From assembly GCF_020882245.1 (NCBI RefSeq), contig NC_083599.1, positions 76,739,745 to 76,803,744 of the forward strand: 64,000 nucleotides of DNA. Direction: 5' to 3'. This DNA comes from Rhopalosiphum padi (Eukaryota > Arthropoda > Insecta > Hemiptera > Aphididae). Position numbers and translations under genes: made by a program. The notes beneath the pieces were generated by a model. It made no database searches. It was not told the DNA's origin and saw nothing but the letters and a program-made list of their open reading frames with translations. Of the stretch, positions 14,601-26,555 are shown piece after piece (position 1 is the stretch's first letter; the number at the start of each line of letters is the position of its first letter).

Positions 14601-17600
14601 AAACTTAAACTATAAAATTAAAAATGTTATACATTTCTTACAACAAACTATAGTTTATAATTTTGATAAATGTTTGTAAGAATTTAAAGTTTAAAGTTAA
14701 AATGAATATAAAAAAAATTTGTATTTATATAATATGTTTTTTCAATAATCTTATATAAAAGTAATATAAGAACAACTTATGTGTGATCTTGTATTAAATG
14801 TTCAGAAATTTTGACCCATCAAATATTTTTTATTGACATTCATAAAAAAAAAAAAATCGAAATTTTCTTATAACTATAGCTATAAATAGCTCAAATGGCT
14901 CAAATAGTTTAAAAATAATTTTAAAATTATACTTTGTATAGAAAATGATGATAGGTATAAACATTTGGGGAAAATTTCAATTATTTACAGACTTGAATTT
15001 TGATTGAAATTTCCGAAATGTCGATGAATTTTGTCTAACTTCAAAAAGATACTTATAAGGCTTTAAATTTTAAAAATTTTAATTTTTCAATTGGAAAATA
15101 ATGAACAACTTATTGAGAGCTCTATGTATTAAAATATTATCAAGCATTTTTATCTATTCATAAATTTTTTGTAGGCATTAAAAAAATATATAAGAAACAA
15201 ATTCAATAAAATTGTCTACAAATAGCTCAAAAAAGTCAAAATTAGTATATAATTGAGACGCCAAATTGTTGGTATCCAACTTAAATAGGGGTGCGTAGTA
15301 CTGCCTCCTGGCTCACTAAAAAGGGTGTTGGTCTAAAATTACCACGATAACCAATAATTTAATGTAAGTATGAATTATGTCATATATAATCTATGCAATA
15401 GGAACTTTAAAAAAAAGATGATTTCATCTCCCAATTTCTAAATGATATTTTTCGCAGATATTGAAGTAAAATTAGGATGCATTTAAAAAGGATTACTATA
15501 TAATAAAACGTGTATAATGCATTAATTAAACACAAAAAGATACAATAAGAGGTGTTCTCATGTGTTCATCGTAAATTGTAGGATGATTTCAGTGCTTAAA
15601 TATTTTAAGAAAAAAAGAAATTATTTGTTATAAGTTTGGTTTTTGAACGATAAAACGTTTTGATAAAACATTTTTAGATTTCATATTATACAAATTTTTG
15701 ATTACATATTGTATATACTCGTAATATTACATTAGGTATAAGCATTTAACACTATTATAATTACCACCGTGTACGACGTATAAAGCCAATTAACAATTAT
15801 AACTAATTAATAGTTTGTTAGTTTTAATTCAATAAAAAAGTGTATTTTTATTAAAATTTGATTTTTTCTATGGTCTATTTATGTTTTTTTCAGTTACTAT
15901 TTTTAACGAATGAACACATTTTTTTGTTTTAATTTATAGAATTATCGGTATATGTAGTAACAGATAAGGGATAAGGGTTTTCATCTGTGGTGGACGGGCC
16001 AACCTAGGTAAGTTCCTACATTAGAGATAACAGGTAACAATATACATATTTAAGTTCCAATAAGGCGATTTAATAGACATGCAATAGGTAGGTACCTCAA
16101 TACCTCCTAGTCTATATAATATATTCAATATTGTAAATAATGTATTATGATATATATATTATATAGAATAGAGAATACATTTATTATTTCTCATAAACTT
16201 CTAAATATTATATAATTATAGGCTATAACAATATATACGCTAAATATATTTCATTTTTAAATTTATTTTATATTCCAATTTGCAATTGTCTTAAAAAATA
16301 TGTATATATAACATGTATTAATATATTTTACTAAATACTAATAGACAATAGTAGAACTTTCTAAATTATTTAAATCAATTAAAACTTCAAAGATCGGTTT
16401 ATTAATCTGTTGAATTTTTCGTAATAGTCAAGTTAGAGTTAAGAAAAGTCTGAAGTTTTGGAAACATTTTAGTGTTCATATACAATTCCATTTATTCTCA
16501 CAGCTAGTATTGATATTTCCAAAATAATCAATGTTCGACAACTTGTTATGAATCACGAAGTAAATAAAATAACATATCTGTTTTGTGGGAACTTAACTGT
16601 GTAAAATATTTTATCATTATGTTGGAACTTACCACAAATAAATTGAAATTCCAATATCTAAAAGTTGACTTTCGTGTAAAACCTTGCTAAACTAGTAACT
16701 TCGGTGATATTAGATGATCTACTTACAGCGGTGTAACAGAGTAGACAGTAGTGGTTAGTATAATGATATATATATTTGTTTTATGTTTAAACATATGAAC
16801 TTGAAAGAACATGAATAATAATAAACTAATATGATATATACATTGATAACAAATTAAAAAACATGTATTATTTACGTATGTCGTATAGTGAATTATTTTA
16901 AAATATTTCTTTCTGATTCGTTGTTATAGGTAAAACCGGCGAGTATCAAGTCATTTTGAAAAGCATAGATTTGCCGATCGTACCATATGATCCATGCTTG
17001 GAACTGTTGAGAAAAACTAGGTTGGGAATTAATTACAAATTACATGAAAGTTTCATTTGTGCCGGCGGGGAAAAAGGCAGAGATACTTGCAAGGTAAGTG
17101 TATCTCAACCATTTTCTTCCTATAATTATGTTATAAATTCACGGTTAGTAGATAGTTATCTAAACAAGCATTATAACTTATAATATAAGTATATATTTAG
17201 GTATTTAATAATTATAATCTATTTAGTATTTTATTGCCTAAAATAAAAAATACGTTAATATAGATAAACATATTTAATTAAAAAATCTTAAAAAATTAAA
17301 AATTCTCAAGAAATTAAAAAAAAATAATTAAAGTAAAATGTTTTAGGTAAGTAGGTTAGATTAGGTAAGTTGTAGGTTACATCACAGTATACATCTGTAT
17401 ACTTTTTACTCTTCAATATTTCTTGTTATTATTCTTCATATTGAAAAACAATACTAAGTGCATTGAGATTTTTCTTCTTTAATTATAATTCGTTTTTTTA
17501 TTATTAAACAAACTATTTAATTATGATGGAAATCTTAAAATTAATTACTATATAGGGCTTAGCATTAAACATATCAAATTTTTCAAATCGTTAATTTTAT

Positions 17601-18908
17601 TTGATTATGTAATTTTTTGAATGGTTTTTTTCAATAGTTGATACCTACTTGTATTTAAAAAATGTGGCTGTTTGAGCTTAAGTTTTTTTGTATCTTGTTT
17701 TATTTTTAAAACTCATCAATCGGTTTGCACTGTACACAGTTATCGTTATTTCTTTCACACTATAAGCCATGAGTATTATTTTAATATTTAATTATGTTAT
17801 AGTCATAATAGATGAGAAACAAAAATATGTATACATGATACAGTCGATACAGATGACAGTATTTGTTTTATATATTTTTATATGTGCGAGTATATATGCG
17901 TGTATACATCGTTGATAGGTTTTAAAACAATTACTTAAAATAAAACATGACACAGCTAATATTATTTCCTTCCTTGTATTGTAAATTTGGTTTCTTAACT
18001 ACGACTGTAGGTTAAGTGGTTAATTTTCGAAAAAGTTTTTCTATACATTACACAACATTAAACAATGGTAATTACATTGGATCACTTTTAAAATACTTTA
18101 AATAAATATTTAAAAACATTTAAGATTCTCAAAATGTCATTTCAATTTTCTTCATGAAACCATTCAAACCATTAAAAAGCGAATCTTTAAAATAGTTTTT
18201 TTTATTTTGCCAGCATTCTACCAACCTAAGTAATAAATAAAATCTGTAAATACCTACATAAAACATTATTACGTATAGGATGGCATGTAGGTTATATTAA
18301 AAATAGATTTTTTAGATGATACTTAAAAACTATAGAATATATGAATAATTGAAAAACATTTATCAATAAATCTCGCGTTACAACACTAGGTCCTCCCTCC
18401 CAATATGTGATCTTCTGCAGGTCTTTAGCCATTTTGAGTTCTACCTAACGTCTTAATTACTTAATAGTAAATATTTCATGTACAGAATAAGAAAAATATA
18501 CCTAATCATGTGAAACATCAAACACGTTTCCGTTTATATTTAATATTTTAATAATACAAATTATTATATTTAATACTATTAAATACTCGTAGTTCCGAGT
18601 TTATTTGCTATGTATATTCTTAACAACTAATTTATAAAATAGTGTCTAATCTACTATTTATAAATATAAAATATTATAACATAATATATTTGCAGGGAGA
18701 TGGCGGTAGTCCTCTGGCGTGTCCACTTGATAATAATCCCGAACAGTATCAACAGGCTGGAATGGTAGCATGGGGAATCGGATGCGGAGACGAGACACCC
18801 GGAATATACGTGAACGTGGCTCTGTTCAGAAACTGGATCGATGAACAGATGGTTAAGGAAAATTTCGATACGAGCTACTATGATCCGAACTTCAAACCGG
18901 GGAATTAA
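8603..18908 (+). CDS. Clip-domain serine protease homologue (PPAF-II / masquerade-like), multi-exon
   Basis: Five exons join in phase: 8603-8859, 11905-12201, 13341-13609, 16930-17093 and 18696-18908 (TAA). They give at least 399 residues; the initiator exon is upstream and unidentified. All introns are GT-AG. The first exon opens with a hydrophobic signal-like run (LSVLLFITLLFQVTVTSVSG). A clip domain follows with six cysteines (CVCVPYYLC ... CPDYLKVCC), split by an intron after DIR. The chymotrypsin-fold domain keeps His57 in TAVHC (about residue 181), Asp102 in NDVAL (about 231) and a trypsin-type Asp189 (RDTCKGD), but Ser195 is Gly in GDGGSPL (about 332). A catalytically dead, secreted protein follows from this. 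By family knowledge, such homologues act as cofactors of prophenoloxidase activation in haemolymph. The orthologue assignment is inference; the domain call is firm. Confidence 0.9.
9356..9429. repeat. Near-perfect hairpin / short palindrome
   Basis: The arms CAGATTTGAGATGTGTAA and TTACACATCTCAAATCTG are exact reverse complements, and pairing continues through TGTTTTAGTA / TACTAAAACA with one or two mismatches, around a loop of about 16 bases containing ATCGAT. It lies in an intron of the plus-strand gene. It could be the relic of a tiny foldback transposon or a microRNA-like hairpin. No target duplication was found. Confidence 0.7.
9567..9632. repeat. 33-bp tandem duplication, two copies
   Basis: Two adjacent 33-base units begin CCGGACGCAATTCATGTAGT and CCGGATGCAATTTGTGTAGT and both end GTTTAGATAA plus two bases. 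They differ at a handful of positions. The unit is locally less AT-rich than its surroundings. No function is evident. Confidence 0.7.
10355..10450 (+). repeat. Dispersed aphid-type repeat, copy 2
   Basis: The segment contains TGTTAAATTTGAAATTAATG and then GAGCGGAGACGGTCTATCAG, matching the cores at 14.05, 20.93, 4.36 (reverse) and 26.09 kb (reverse). It lies inside an intron of the protease-homologue gene. Confidence 0.6.
10623..10930. mobile_element. Foldback miniature transposon with about 85-bp inverted arms
   Basis: The left arm starts TAGATCTCTGAAACAAGAGA and continues GCGGATTTTGTTG...GGGTCTTGTTAGAT. The right arm, read on the minus strand, starts TAGATTATCGAAACTGGAGA and continues ACGGATTTTGTTA...GGGTCTTGTA. 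Homology runs through the block ATTGGCTAGGAAAAGTGCAG and GAAGATTTTCAGAA before the central loop. There is no open frame, so it is non-autonomous. I could not define a target duplication. Confidence 0.65.
13610..16929. other. Large intron of the protease-homologue gene
   Basis: A copy of the dispersed repeat lies at 14020-14110. The sequence at 14800-15250 resembles the AT-rich repeat flanks seen at 4.0 and 25.7 kb. No coding exon or structured RNA was recognised in the rest. Confidence 0.5.
14020..14110 (+). repeat. Dispersed aphid-type repeat, copy 3
   Basis: The segment carries GTTAAATTTGAATTCAATAA followed by ATATCATTGTATATGAAAAA and a GAGGACGGTCTGCCAGTCTT block, closely matching copy 4 at 20.93 kb. 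Upstream, GTGGGTACCGCTCTGCTATA (13966-13985) also matches the approach to copy 4, so the repeat extends at least 60 bases to the left. Confidence 0.65.
17094..18695. other. Last intron of the protease-homologue gene
   Basis: This 1.6-kb AT-rich intron follows the strong donor GTAAGTG at 17094 and ends with TTTGCAG at 18695. Nothing else was recognised. Confidence 0.6.
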
Positions 18909-20499
18909 ATTGTTTCTATGTCTCTCTCCTTTACAGACACTCATATAACCTCCCGCTCTCACTCTCTCTCGACTTTTTATATCTTCTCTGCCACCAAGCA
19001 ACCCGTCGAATGAAGCTAAGATTGACTAGGTTAGAGTACAATCGTGTTGGAGTAAATTGATGTGTCAAGTGTATTTATCATTAGCATCATTATTATAATT
19101 ATTACAAATACTTATTATACTATACCGAACAAAAAATGTCGTATAATGACTTGTGATCTATTTGAAATTTTAATATGTAATTAATTGTACATCCATAGAA
19201 ACCCAATTTTAGAAAATAAAACAAGAAAATCGCAATATAATATAATAATTATTTTAAACACTACACCTTTCAAAATAGTCAAACATCTAATTAGAATACT
19301 CCGCCGCAAGACTCTGCAGTTTTGATAGGCCTCATTCATTTAATATAAGATATTATGTGCCCTATATAATCCATTTTTATACATGGCACAATATTGTTAT
19401 TGACATGTATAGTGGTTATCACTTTATCCGTTAGACGTTAATATGATTCGGTCTGATGTTTAGAAAATAATGAAATAATAAATTATCCTCAGTTAAATTA
19501 TTATATTATTATTTCTATTGAGTTAAAATAAATAGTACCTAAGGTTGCATAATTTAAATTTATAACGTATTTATATTGTATTAATTATTATATTTATGTG
19601 AAATAACATTTGAACGTGAAACTACAAACTACCTATACGCTAAAATTACCTATGTCGTAAGGTTTAGTCTAAACATGAAGTTATGAATACTTAATTACTC
19701 TTTGATTTTATATTGTACTATTCGTCGTTTATAAGAGAAACTATGAAATATTAAAAATATTAATATCAATAATTATGTTTTGTTTTGTATTTTAAATCCT
19801 AGTTTCAAAGTTATTTGGCTGTAAGTAGAAAAATTGCGTTGTATTTAAATTATTTCTTATTTTTATTTAATTTTTTTTTATTTAAATTATAATTTTAATG
19901 TTATAAGTGTTATAACAAAATATATTAATAGAAAATCTGTTCAAATGAAAATAATTATCTTAACTTTTTTAACATTTCATTAACTTTTTTTTCTGCCTTT
20001 CTGGTATATAATAAATTTAGTTTTATAACCTTAATGTATCTATATTCAAAACCAAAAGAAAATGTATCAAATAATTCACCAGTAGCTATAAATAACTTTC
20101 TAAAAAAAAACAAATTTTGTAAAATATATAGGTAGGTACATCTAACATAAATCATACTTGTACTTTTAATTACGCATACATACCAGTTATACCATCTACC
20201 TCAAAGTGATTGACAACACTTCATATGTAATAATAGTAGATATTTATAGGCTTTACTCTATATCAATTGTTTTTATAAGTTTGAGGCGTTTGAGCTCTAC
20301 TAAAAATAATATAAAATTAACTGGTTTTGGTTGTTACAAAAATTTGGGAAATTTCGTTTTTTTTTCTAATAAATAATTATCTATGAAAATTCAATTAATT
20401 TCTTTTTTAAATCTTACTAAGAAAATTAATTTTGATCTTCCTTTTCACTTTTAGAAATATATTATTTTGTTTGTATTGATATGCAATATTGAATTTACT
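18909..20499. other. 3' flank of the protease-homologue gene
   Basis: A possible polyadenylation signal AATAAA lies at 19215-19220, about 300 bases after the stop. Nothing further was recognised as far as the hAT miniature element at 20508. The minus-strand open frames at 18654-19001 and 19955-20155 are shadows or chance. Confidence 0.4.
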
Positions 20500-20507
20500 G
20501 TGATGTG

Positions 20508-20665
20508 CAGTGGCGCAACCGGGGGAGGGGGATTAAGGGGTTGTAACCCCTCCCGAAATTTCTCCGAGGCCTAGTATATTAACCTAGGTAGTATCTTATG
20601 TATATATATTGTAATAATGTAACCCTTTACCCTCCCCCTGAAATTTTTTTCTAGTTGCGCTACTG
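20508..20665. mobile_element. Miniature hAT element, perfect 8-bp target duplication
   Basis: The 158-bp element starts CAGTGGCGCAACCGGGGGAG and its reverse end starts CAGTAGCGCAACTAG, so the terminal inverted repeats are of the hAT CAGTGGCG type. It is bounded by identical GTGATGTG octamers at 20500-20507 and 20666-20673. Internal G-rich and C-rich strips near each end add to the symmetry. It is too short to code and is clearly non-autonomous. The perfect duplication suggests a fairly recent insertion. Confidence 0.85.
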
Positions 20666-20889
20666 GTGATGTGTGTTTTTTATTCATTTTTGAACTTAAC
20701 AATACTTTGTATAGTAAAAAAAGTGCTCCAATCATAAACTTTGAGAGGAGTTTCTGGTAGAAAATTGAATAAAGTTAGAACTTTTGATAGGTAAAAATTG
20801 AAAATTCATCAGTAGGTACTTTTTTTTTAATAATCAGGAATTGCAAAAGGTAGAAAAGTGGGTACTACTATACTGTAAAATAGGTATTG

Positions 20890-20990
20890 AGTGAGTCCAC
20901 TATGATGTGTTAAATTTGAATTCAATGATATATCATTACTGTATACAAAAAAACGATTCTGAGCAAAGATGGTCTGTCAGTCTATATCAC
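20890..20990 (+). repeat. Dispersed aphid-type repeat, copy 4
   Basis: The core TGTTAAATTTGAATTCAATG plus ATATATCATTACTGTATACA and GAGCAAAGATGGTCTGTCAG matches copies 2 and 3. The preceding GTGGGTACTACTATACTGTA matches the left flank of copy 3. Confidence 0.65.
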
Positions 20991-21039
20991 TAAGTACATT
21001 TCATAATATTATATATTTTGATATTACTATTAATGTTTA

Positions 21040-21480
21040 TAAATAGTAAAAATTAGGGCTTAAATTTGTATGCATTTGCATGTTGTTATTGGTCCAAAAA
21101 TAGCTAGTTTGCACCAAAATCTACTTCATGGCCTAAAGGTCCTGTACGATATAGGTACATTTTATTATTCATATTTTGAAGTTTTTGAATTTTTTCGGCA
21201 GATTTTATGATTTTGTGTATTTATAGAGTATATTTAGGATTTCGTAAATTTTTAATTTAATGAATCGAAAATCTTCACAAAATAATAAATTTTTCAAAGT
21301 TTTTAATATTTTTTGTTTGGTTTTCAGATGAACAGAAATTTAAAACACGAAATATACGCCTTTTTTTAATCAATAATTTAAATCATTAGCAGTGTAATAT
21401 ATAAAATATAAGTAGATAATCATTTCATTGAAAGTACAATTTTAGAATTTATTTTAGTTTATTTTATTTTTGTTAGATCA
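21040..21480. repeat. Probable dispersed repeat segment
   Basis: The non-coding block contains GTATGCATTTGCATG and CTACTTCATGGCCTAAAGGT phrases that I associate with common aphid repeats. Only one copy is visible in this window, so the repeat call rests on recollection rather than internal comparison. Confidence 0.3.
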
Positions 21481-21559
21481 TATTTTGACAATTATTATTA
21501 AAACATAACTGCTTAAATATTTAATAGATTTTTAGGGTATTTAATAGTCGGATCTAGTA

Positions 21560-22020
21560 ATAATACATAGTCTAAAATACCTTAAGTATACTAAGTTCAT
21601 CAAATATTTAAAAATAAGATTTATTTGTACTATAAAACTTTGGTTTTTGCAACAAAAGTTTAATTATACTATTAATTGTGATTTTTAATTTTTCAAAATG
21701 TTTATTATAAGCACAACTCCAAAACATTAATCCATAACTAAAAATATTTTACATCGAATCAATGTCAATGATTCTCTTTATTTTAATATTAAAATATTGT
21801 TTTACATCCTTAAAGAAATTGAAAAATGTATGGAAATTAGAAATTAAATTATTAATATGATACATCCATTTTAATTTATTACCCAAATATTTATAATCCA
21901 CTTTTTGTAAATCATTATAGTTACAATTAATAACATCATGAGAGCAGTGAGAGCGAATATTATAACAATAAAAAAGACGTTTTTTTAGCTGAAAGTTTGG
22001 ATTTAAAGAGAATTCTATGA
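21560..22020 (-). pseudogene. LINE reverse transcriptase C-terminal remnant (Jockey/CR1-like)
   Basis: Minus-strand translation gives, in order, LQKVDYKYLGNKLKWMYHIN (about 21905-21846), a degraded spacer, SYGLMFWSCAYNKHFEKLK (about 21730-21675) and IIKLLLQKPKFYSTNKSYF (to about 21615). The pattern 'KYLG..(I)..LKW..HI..L' followed about 75 residues later by 'YG...W......L...Q...I' is the thumb and post-thumb region of non-LTR retrotransposon reverse transcriptases. In-frame stops (after IIDIDSM and KSYF) show it is dead. The exact clade is not resolved. Confidence 0.7.
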
Positions 22021-22024
22021 TTTA

Positions 22025-23776
22025 AAAAATCATATATTTAAATTTAGAACTATTTATCACGACACGGTGCACTGAATGCACGGAGTGACAGTAACATCAA
22101 TGGACTTTATGTAATTGCGAAATCGGGATGAGCAAATCTACTGTAATAGATTAGTATAACTTTATTAGTGAAGTATGTGTATGGAAACTTTCTTAAGGTG
22201 ATTTAAAAATAGAAGGTGCTGGTTGTATTGTTGAGATCAATGAGAATTTATTTGCCACATTTGTAATTGTGTTACTTGTTACCACAAGTAGGTAATACGG
22301 GTTGAATACTGAAGCAATGGGTAATATATTTTGGTGGCATATGAAATAAGAACAATGAGTGCTTCGTTGTATGTGTACCTAATCGGTTGGAAAATAAGTT
22401 ATTGCTAATAATTTATGAACGTATACACGAGTTGAATCTACCATTTTATCTGATTTCTGGCAAGCTTATAATATTTAACAACCCGACCCTTATAATAACT
22501 CAAAAGTAAACTGTTTTTTACTGTACGAAATTTATGCGAATATGTATGTATGTATTTAATAATTTCTATGCAATATAGATAAGTATTAATGAATTAACTA
22601 AAATACAAAAACAACCAGCGACGGCTAGTTGGCGACATTTGATTTTATAGGTTTTATAATATATTGTCTCTTATATATCTATAACAATAATCTTAGGTGA
22701 TAAAATTTAACGAAGTATAATAGCATACAATAAGTACTCACGATGAGTGTGTACTCTATAAATAATAATAGTTTTTGCGTTTGTTGAAGAAAAGTAACAC
22801 AAATTTTATTCGTTAGTTAGAAACGTTTTCGAATGAAAATTTCATGATTCCATAAAATATTTCGTTATATAGAGAATTTTGTGAAATAAAGGTTCGACTG
22901 TATTAGAATTTTGGCCACCTATAATAGGTGACCTATTTATGATAGAATACATATTTTTAATTTAAGTGTAGGTACAATCTAAAAATATAGTAAGTATGAT
23001 AAATGCTTTAAATAGTTTTCATGTCATTTTTTTTTTTATAAATTTTAAAATACTACAGATGTAAGTAACAGACGTCATTTAAACCTGCATGAGTAGCGGA
23101 GGAATACTTTTTTGGCGAGAGTCAACTAGACCAGTACCTTTAATTGTTTATATATACGATATGTATAATTATTTAGGTGCATTTTAAGTTTTTAAAACCT
23201 TTGCATGATTCAGTAAAATAGGATCCACTTCTCCTTTACCAAAAACTTCCATGACTTCTACTACTTTTGGCAACTGCAACATGTCATTAATATAATATTG
23301 TTACTTAAGCATATATAATTACTTCGGTTTTTGTTCTATAAACAAAACAAAAAATAAAAATTTAGTTTTGGTAAAGCAATTCAAATGTGATTGATAAATC
23401 GATTTAGAAATGGATGGGATGATGTATTGATGTCCATGCATTTAAACTTTTGAGATATTTTAAATCATTAATCATTATAATTACTTACAACTTACATATT
23501 ATGTTATATTCGATTTAAGCTATATACAATTATTGATATACTTATTTACTTTAGCATGTACTACTTATGTATTGCTTAATATATATATTAATTAAATTTA
23601 AAAACAATATAGTTTAAAGAACTCACTTTAAGAACATTACTAAAATTGTGTAGAAAACTAATCTTCTTATTGAAAATAAGTGTTTATTAGTGGTAAAATC
23701 ATAATGTATTAAAATTAAGCGATCAGCATTAACAATATAAAAATCAATAAACATATCGCATGGAATATGAAAATGT
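22025..23776. other. Non-coding stretch
   Basis: Nothing is recognisable here. A slightly GC-richer patch occurs at 22060-22140 (GACACGGTGCACTGAATGCA), with no open frame or obvious RNA fold that I can defend. Confidence 0.4.
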
Positions 23777-23975
23777 TTGAGGGTTTTTGTTTATCTTCTA
23801 CCTTCTACGTCTTTAAGAAATTATTGAAAAAAAAAATGATTATAAATATAATTTCAACGAGAAATAACAATTAACTTAATTTTATAGTTACTAAGTTTGG
23901 GAATTTTGTTAGAAATATAATTTTTTCGGTTTCAGAAGTTTTGGTGGAACAATATATCACTATCAGGTAAGAATT
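23777..23975 (+). repeat. Diverged repeat with a splice-donor-like end, copy A
   Basis: This roughly 200-bp segment, from GTTTTTGTTTATCTTCTACC through TTATAAATATAATTTCAACG to CACTATCAGGTAAGAATT, is homologous to the reverse complement of 52370-52550. The pair shares the central GAAATTATTGAAAAAA block and the terminal CTCACTATCAG/GTAAGAATT. That terminus looks like an exon end followed by a consensus 5' splice site. It may be a duplicated non-coding first exon or part of an unknown element. Confidence 0.5.
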
Positions 23976-24389
23976 TCATATTTTTCCTATAATAGGTAGC
24001 TATTGTAACTACATATATAATAATTTATTATATTACTATATAATTAAATATACTAACTACCTACAGCTATGTATAATGTATTATTATTTATTACCAATGT
24101 ATACCATACCAATAATAATATATGTACTTTTAATACTGTTAGGTACTATGACTATGTATCGCATTCCTACCATTATACCTAATACGTCATTGTTTAAGTT
24201 TTTGTGTTCAATGTGTTAATGCAATTATTAATCTTAATAATTTTAAACTTTTAGTATTATTTTCCTATTATTATTATATTTTAGATTATGAACGAAGAGA
24301 TGAATGTATTAATTTTACAAATTTACAATGATGTGTGTTATTTTTAAATTTTTATGTCTGTCATCACGTTTTGGAATAGTAATAATGCT

Positions 24390-24640
24390 TTGATTTTTGA
24401 CTTCAGCCCCTCTCTGAAAAGGAAATTGAATCTAGTTGGTACTTTGGGGGGAGGTCAAAAGTAAAAATTATCCAGTAGTTTTCAAAAGCATCAGGAAAAC
24501 CCTGAAAAAGTAACGGAAAAACGGGAATTTTTACGCACAACCAGTTTTTGACAAAATCGATTTTTTTTTTTTTTTTTGCTGTAACCAGTGGATATTTTAG
24601 GGAATTTTTACTGGGTGACATTAAAAAAATAAATTCACTC
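24390..24640 (-). repeat. Probable dispersed repeat
   Basis: The segment includes GGAAATTGAATCTAGTTGGTA, the phrase AAAAACGGGAATTTTTACGC and an interrupted poly-T. AAAACGTGAATTTTTACGCT also occurs at about 7288-7308, showing a second, more diverged copy within the window. The open frame on the minus strand is a by-product of the repeat. Confidence 0.4.
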
Positions 24641-25619
24641 TATATGTCATAATCAAAAATTAAAATCAACAAATATTATGAGCCTAAAAAAACTTTTTTG
24701 TATTAAATATATAATTCAATATTATTTACCTACTGTATTACTGTATACTTGCGCAGTTAGAAAAACCCATTGATCACGAGTTCAATGAATAACATCAAAT
24801 GAAAAAATTAATAAATTAAATAAATTAAAAACTATGGAACCTAATATATTATCTTAACAACATAAATTAGTGGTCTGTAGGTTGGAAACTCCTGGTTTAA
24901 AGTGAAATACATTTTAGCTATTATAGCTTGTAGCCTGTAGGAACAATGACTAAAATAAAATCGAAAACAATTAATTTGTAGATATTTGGTGGAAAGACTG
25001 AAGACCAGATGAAACATGTTATATTTTCGCATGGAATAAATTTTTATTATTATTCTATGGGTATTGGGTACCTACGGTGAACGGTCACATAGGTTTTCCA
25101 TTCTAAATAATTATTAAATTTGTACTTCCAAAATTCAAATTATCAAACGAAATGATATATATATATAAATAAATGAGTAAATGACAACATATAATTAAAC
25201 ATAAAAAATAGTATTATTAAATAAATTATATAATAATTTCAAACATTGTCATTTTGACAAAATATCGTTGTCGCCCAGTAATTAAATACATCATCTGCTA
25301 GGCGACAAAAAATTTTCTCTAGGCAACATTTAATGTCGCCCAGTAGGTATATTAGTTAAAATATCGACTGGCTGTAACTCAAAAATGAATCATTGTAAAT
25401 ACTTGAAATTTTAAAAAACGTTTATATTAGCGTTATCTATTTACGATTAAATTTTCAAAATATTTAGAATTTTCTTAAGCTATTTATAGACAATTAGAAT
25501 TTTCGATTTGTCTACATTTTTTTCTTATAATGCTTATAAATAAATTTTACTTTCCAAATATCTTTAAAATTGAATACAAGTTTATTATAAGTTGCATTTA
25601 TTATAGTAAAAAAAAAACA

Positions 25620-26175
25620 AAAATCGTTAGTCACAATTTTTGTTTTTAAGCATTTAAAGTTCAAATGTTTACAAAATATGTCAAAATCGCAAAAATTTGT
25701 AAGGAATTTTTAAGTTGAAAATTCATATAATTTTTGTGATTTACATCTAAGACTAAAAAACTTCTCCATAATTTTTTCTCCAAATAACTGTAAAAAAACT
25801 CCAACATCAATATAGAAAACAATTTATGAGCGTATGAAAATTAATTTTTTACGAAATCGCGTAAAATAACGATATATCCTAAAACGATTTAAAATATTTG
25901 TCGTTATTCAAAAAGTATTAGTCGTAGAAACTTGAAATTTTCACCAATAGCTGAGAAAAATAAATTACAATTTAAATATAGGTACTTAATAATATAATAT
26001 ATACTAGAATATATACTAGAGGATATAGTTCAGAATCGTTTTTCGTATATAATGATACAATGATACAATGAATAATGATACCTACCAGTAATTTCAATAT
26101 TGCATTCAAATTTAACACATCCATTATAGTGACATACTCTCCACCTTTACTATACAGCAGAACGATACTCTTTTT
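25620..26175 (-). repeat. Dispersed aphid-type repeat, copy 5 (long)
   Basis: The distal core (26030-26140, minus strand) has TGTTAAATTTGAATGCAAT... and a CGATTCTGAAC block, separated by a local ATGATAC triplication. The flank 25650-25990 parallels 4017-4330. GTCGCCCAGTA-type phrases repeat just upstream at 25270-25345. Confidence 0.55.
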
Positions 26176-26357
26176 AAAATTAATTGTATCAAAAAGTTAT
26201 TTCTAACACCTACTTATTAACAACAGTGGCTAGGAAAACAAGTATTAGGTACAACAAATAGTTAGGCGGTATAAAGAACAACAATACTACTACTTATAAT
26301 AGAGATAATGATAAACTTATAAGCTTAAAGTTAAAGAGCCTGATTTTTTTGTTTTAA

Positions 26358-26555
26358 CATAAAGATAATGGAACTACTGTTAAAATTAACAAATTTCTGC
26401 TAGATAATGAAATGTTTGTTGGCCATGCCTTTACAAGAAAAGAAGATATGTTTATTAAACCATTGAAATCACCCGAACTTGATATTATATTCGTTGTGAA
26501 AAATCTTTCAGCAAATTCAAGTCAATTAAGAATATCGGATGTTATAGTTATGTAA
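26358..26555 (+). pseudogene. Probable C-terminus of a CACTA/TNP2-like transposase
   Basis: An open frame without a start, bounded upstream by TAA, reads HKDNGTTVKINKFLLDNEMF, then VGHAFTRKEDMFIKPLKSPE, then LDIIFVVKNLSANSSQLRIS, and ends DVIVM-stop. Spacing of a basic/aromatic 'F..K..M.IKPL.S..LDI..V.NLS' block followed by 'I.D' fits the C-terminal tail of animal TNP2-domain transposases. This match is by pattern memory, not alignment. The related N-terminal fragments at 31.5-31.9 kb and 63.6-63.9 kb support the presence of this family in the window. Confidence 0.45.

Noticed and set aside
18654..19001. Minus-strand 115-codon frame
   Set aside because: Antisense to the last exon and 3' flank of the protease homologue; no independent support.
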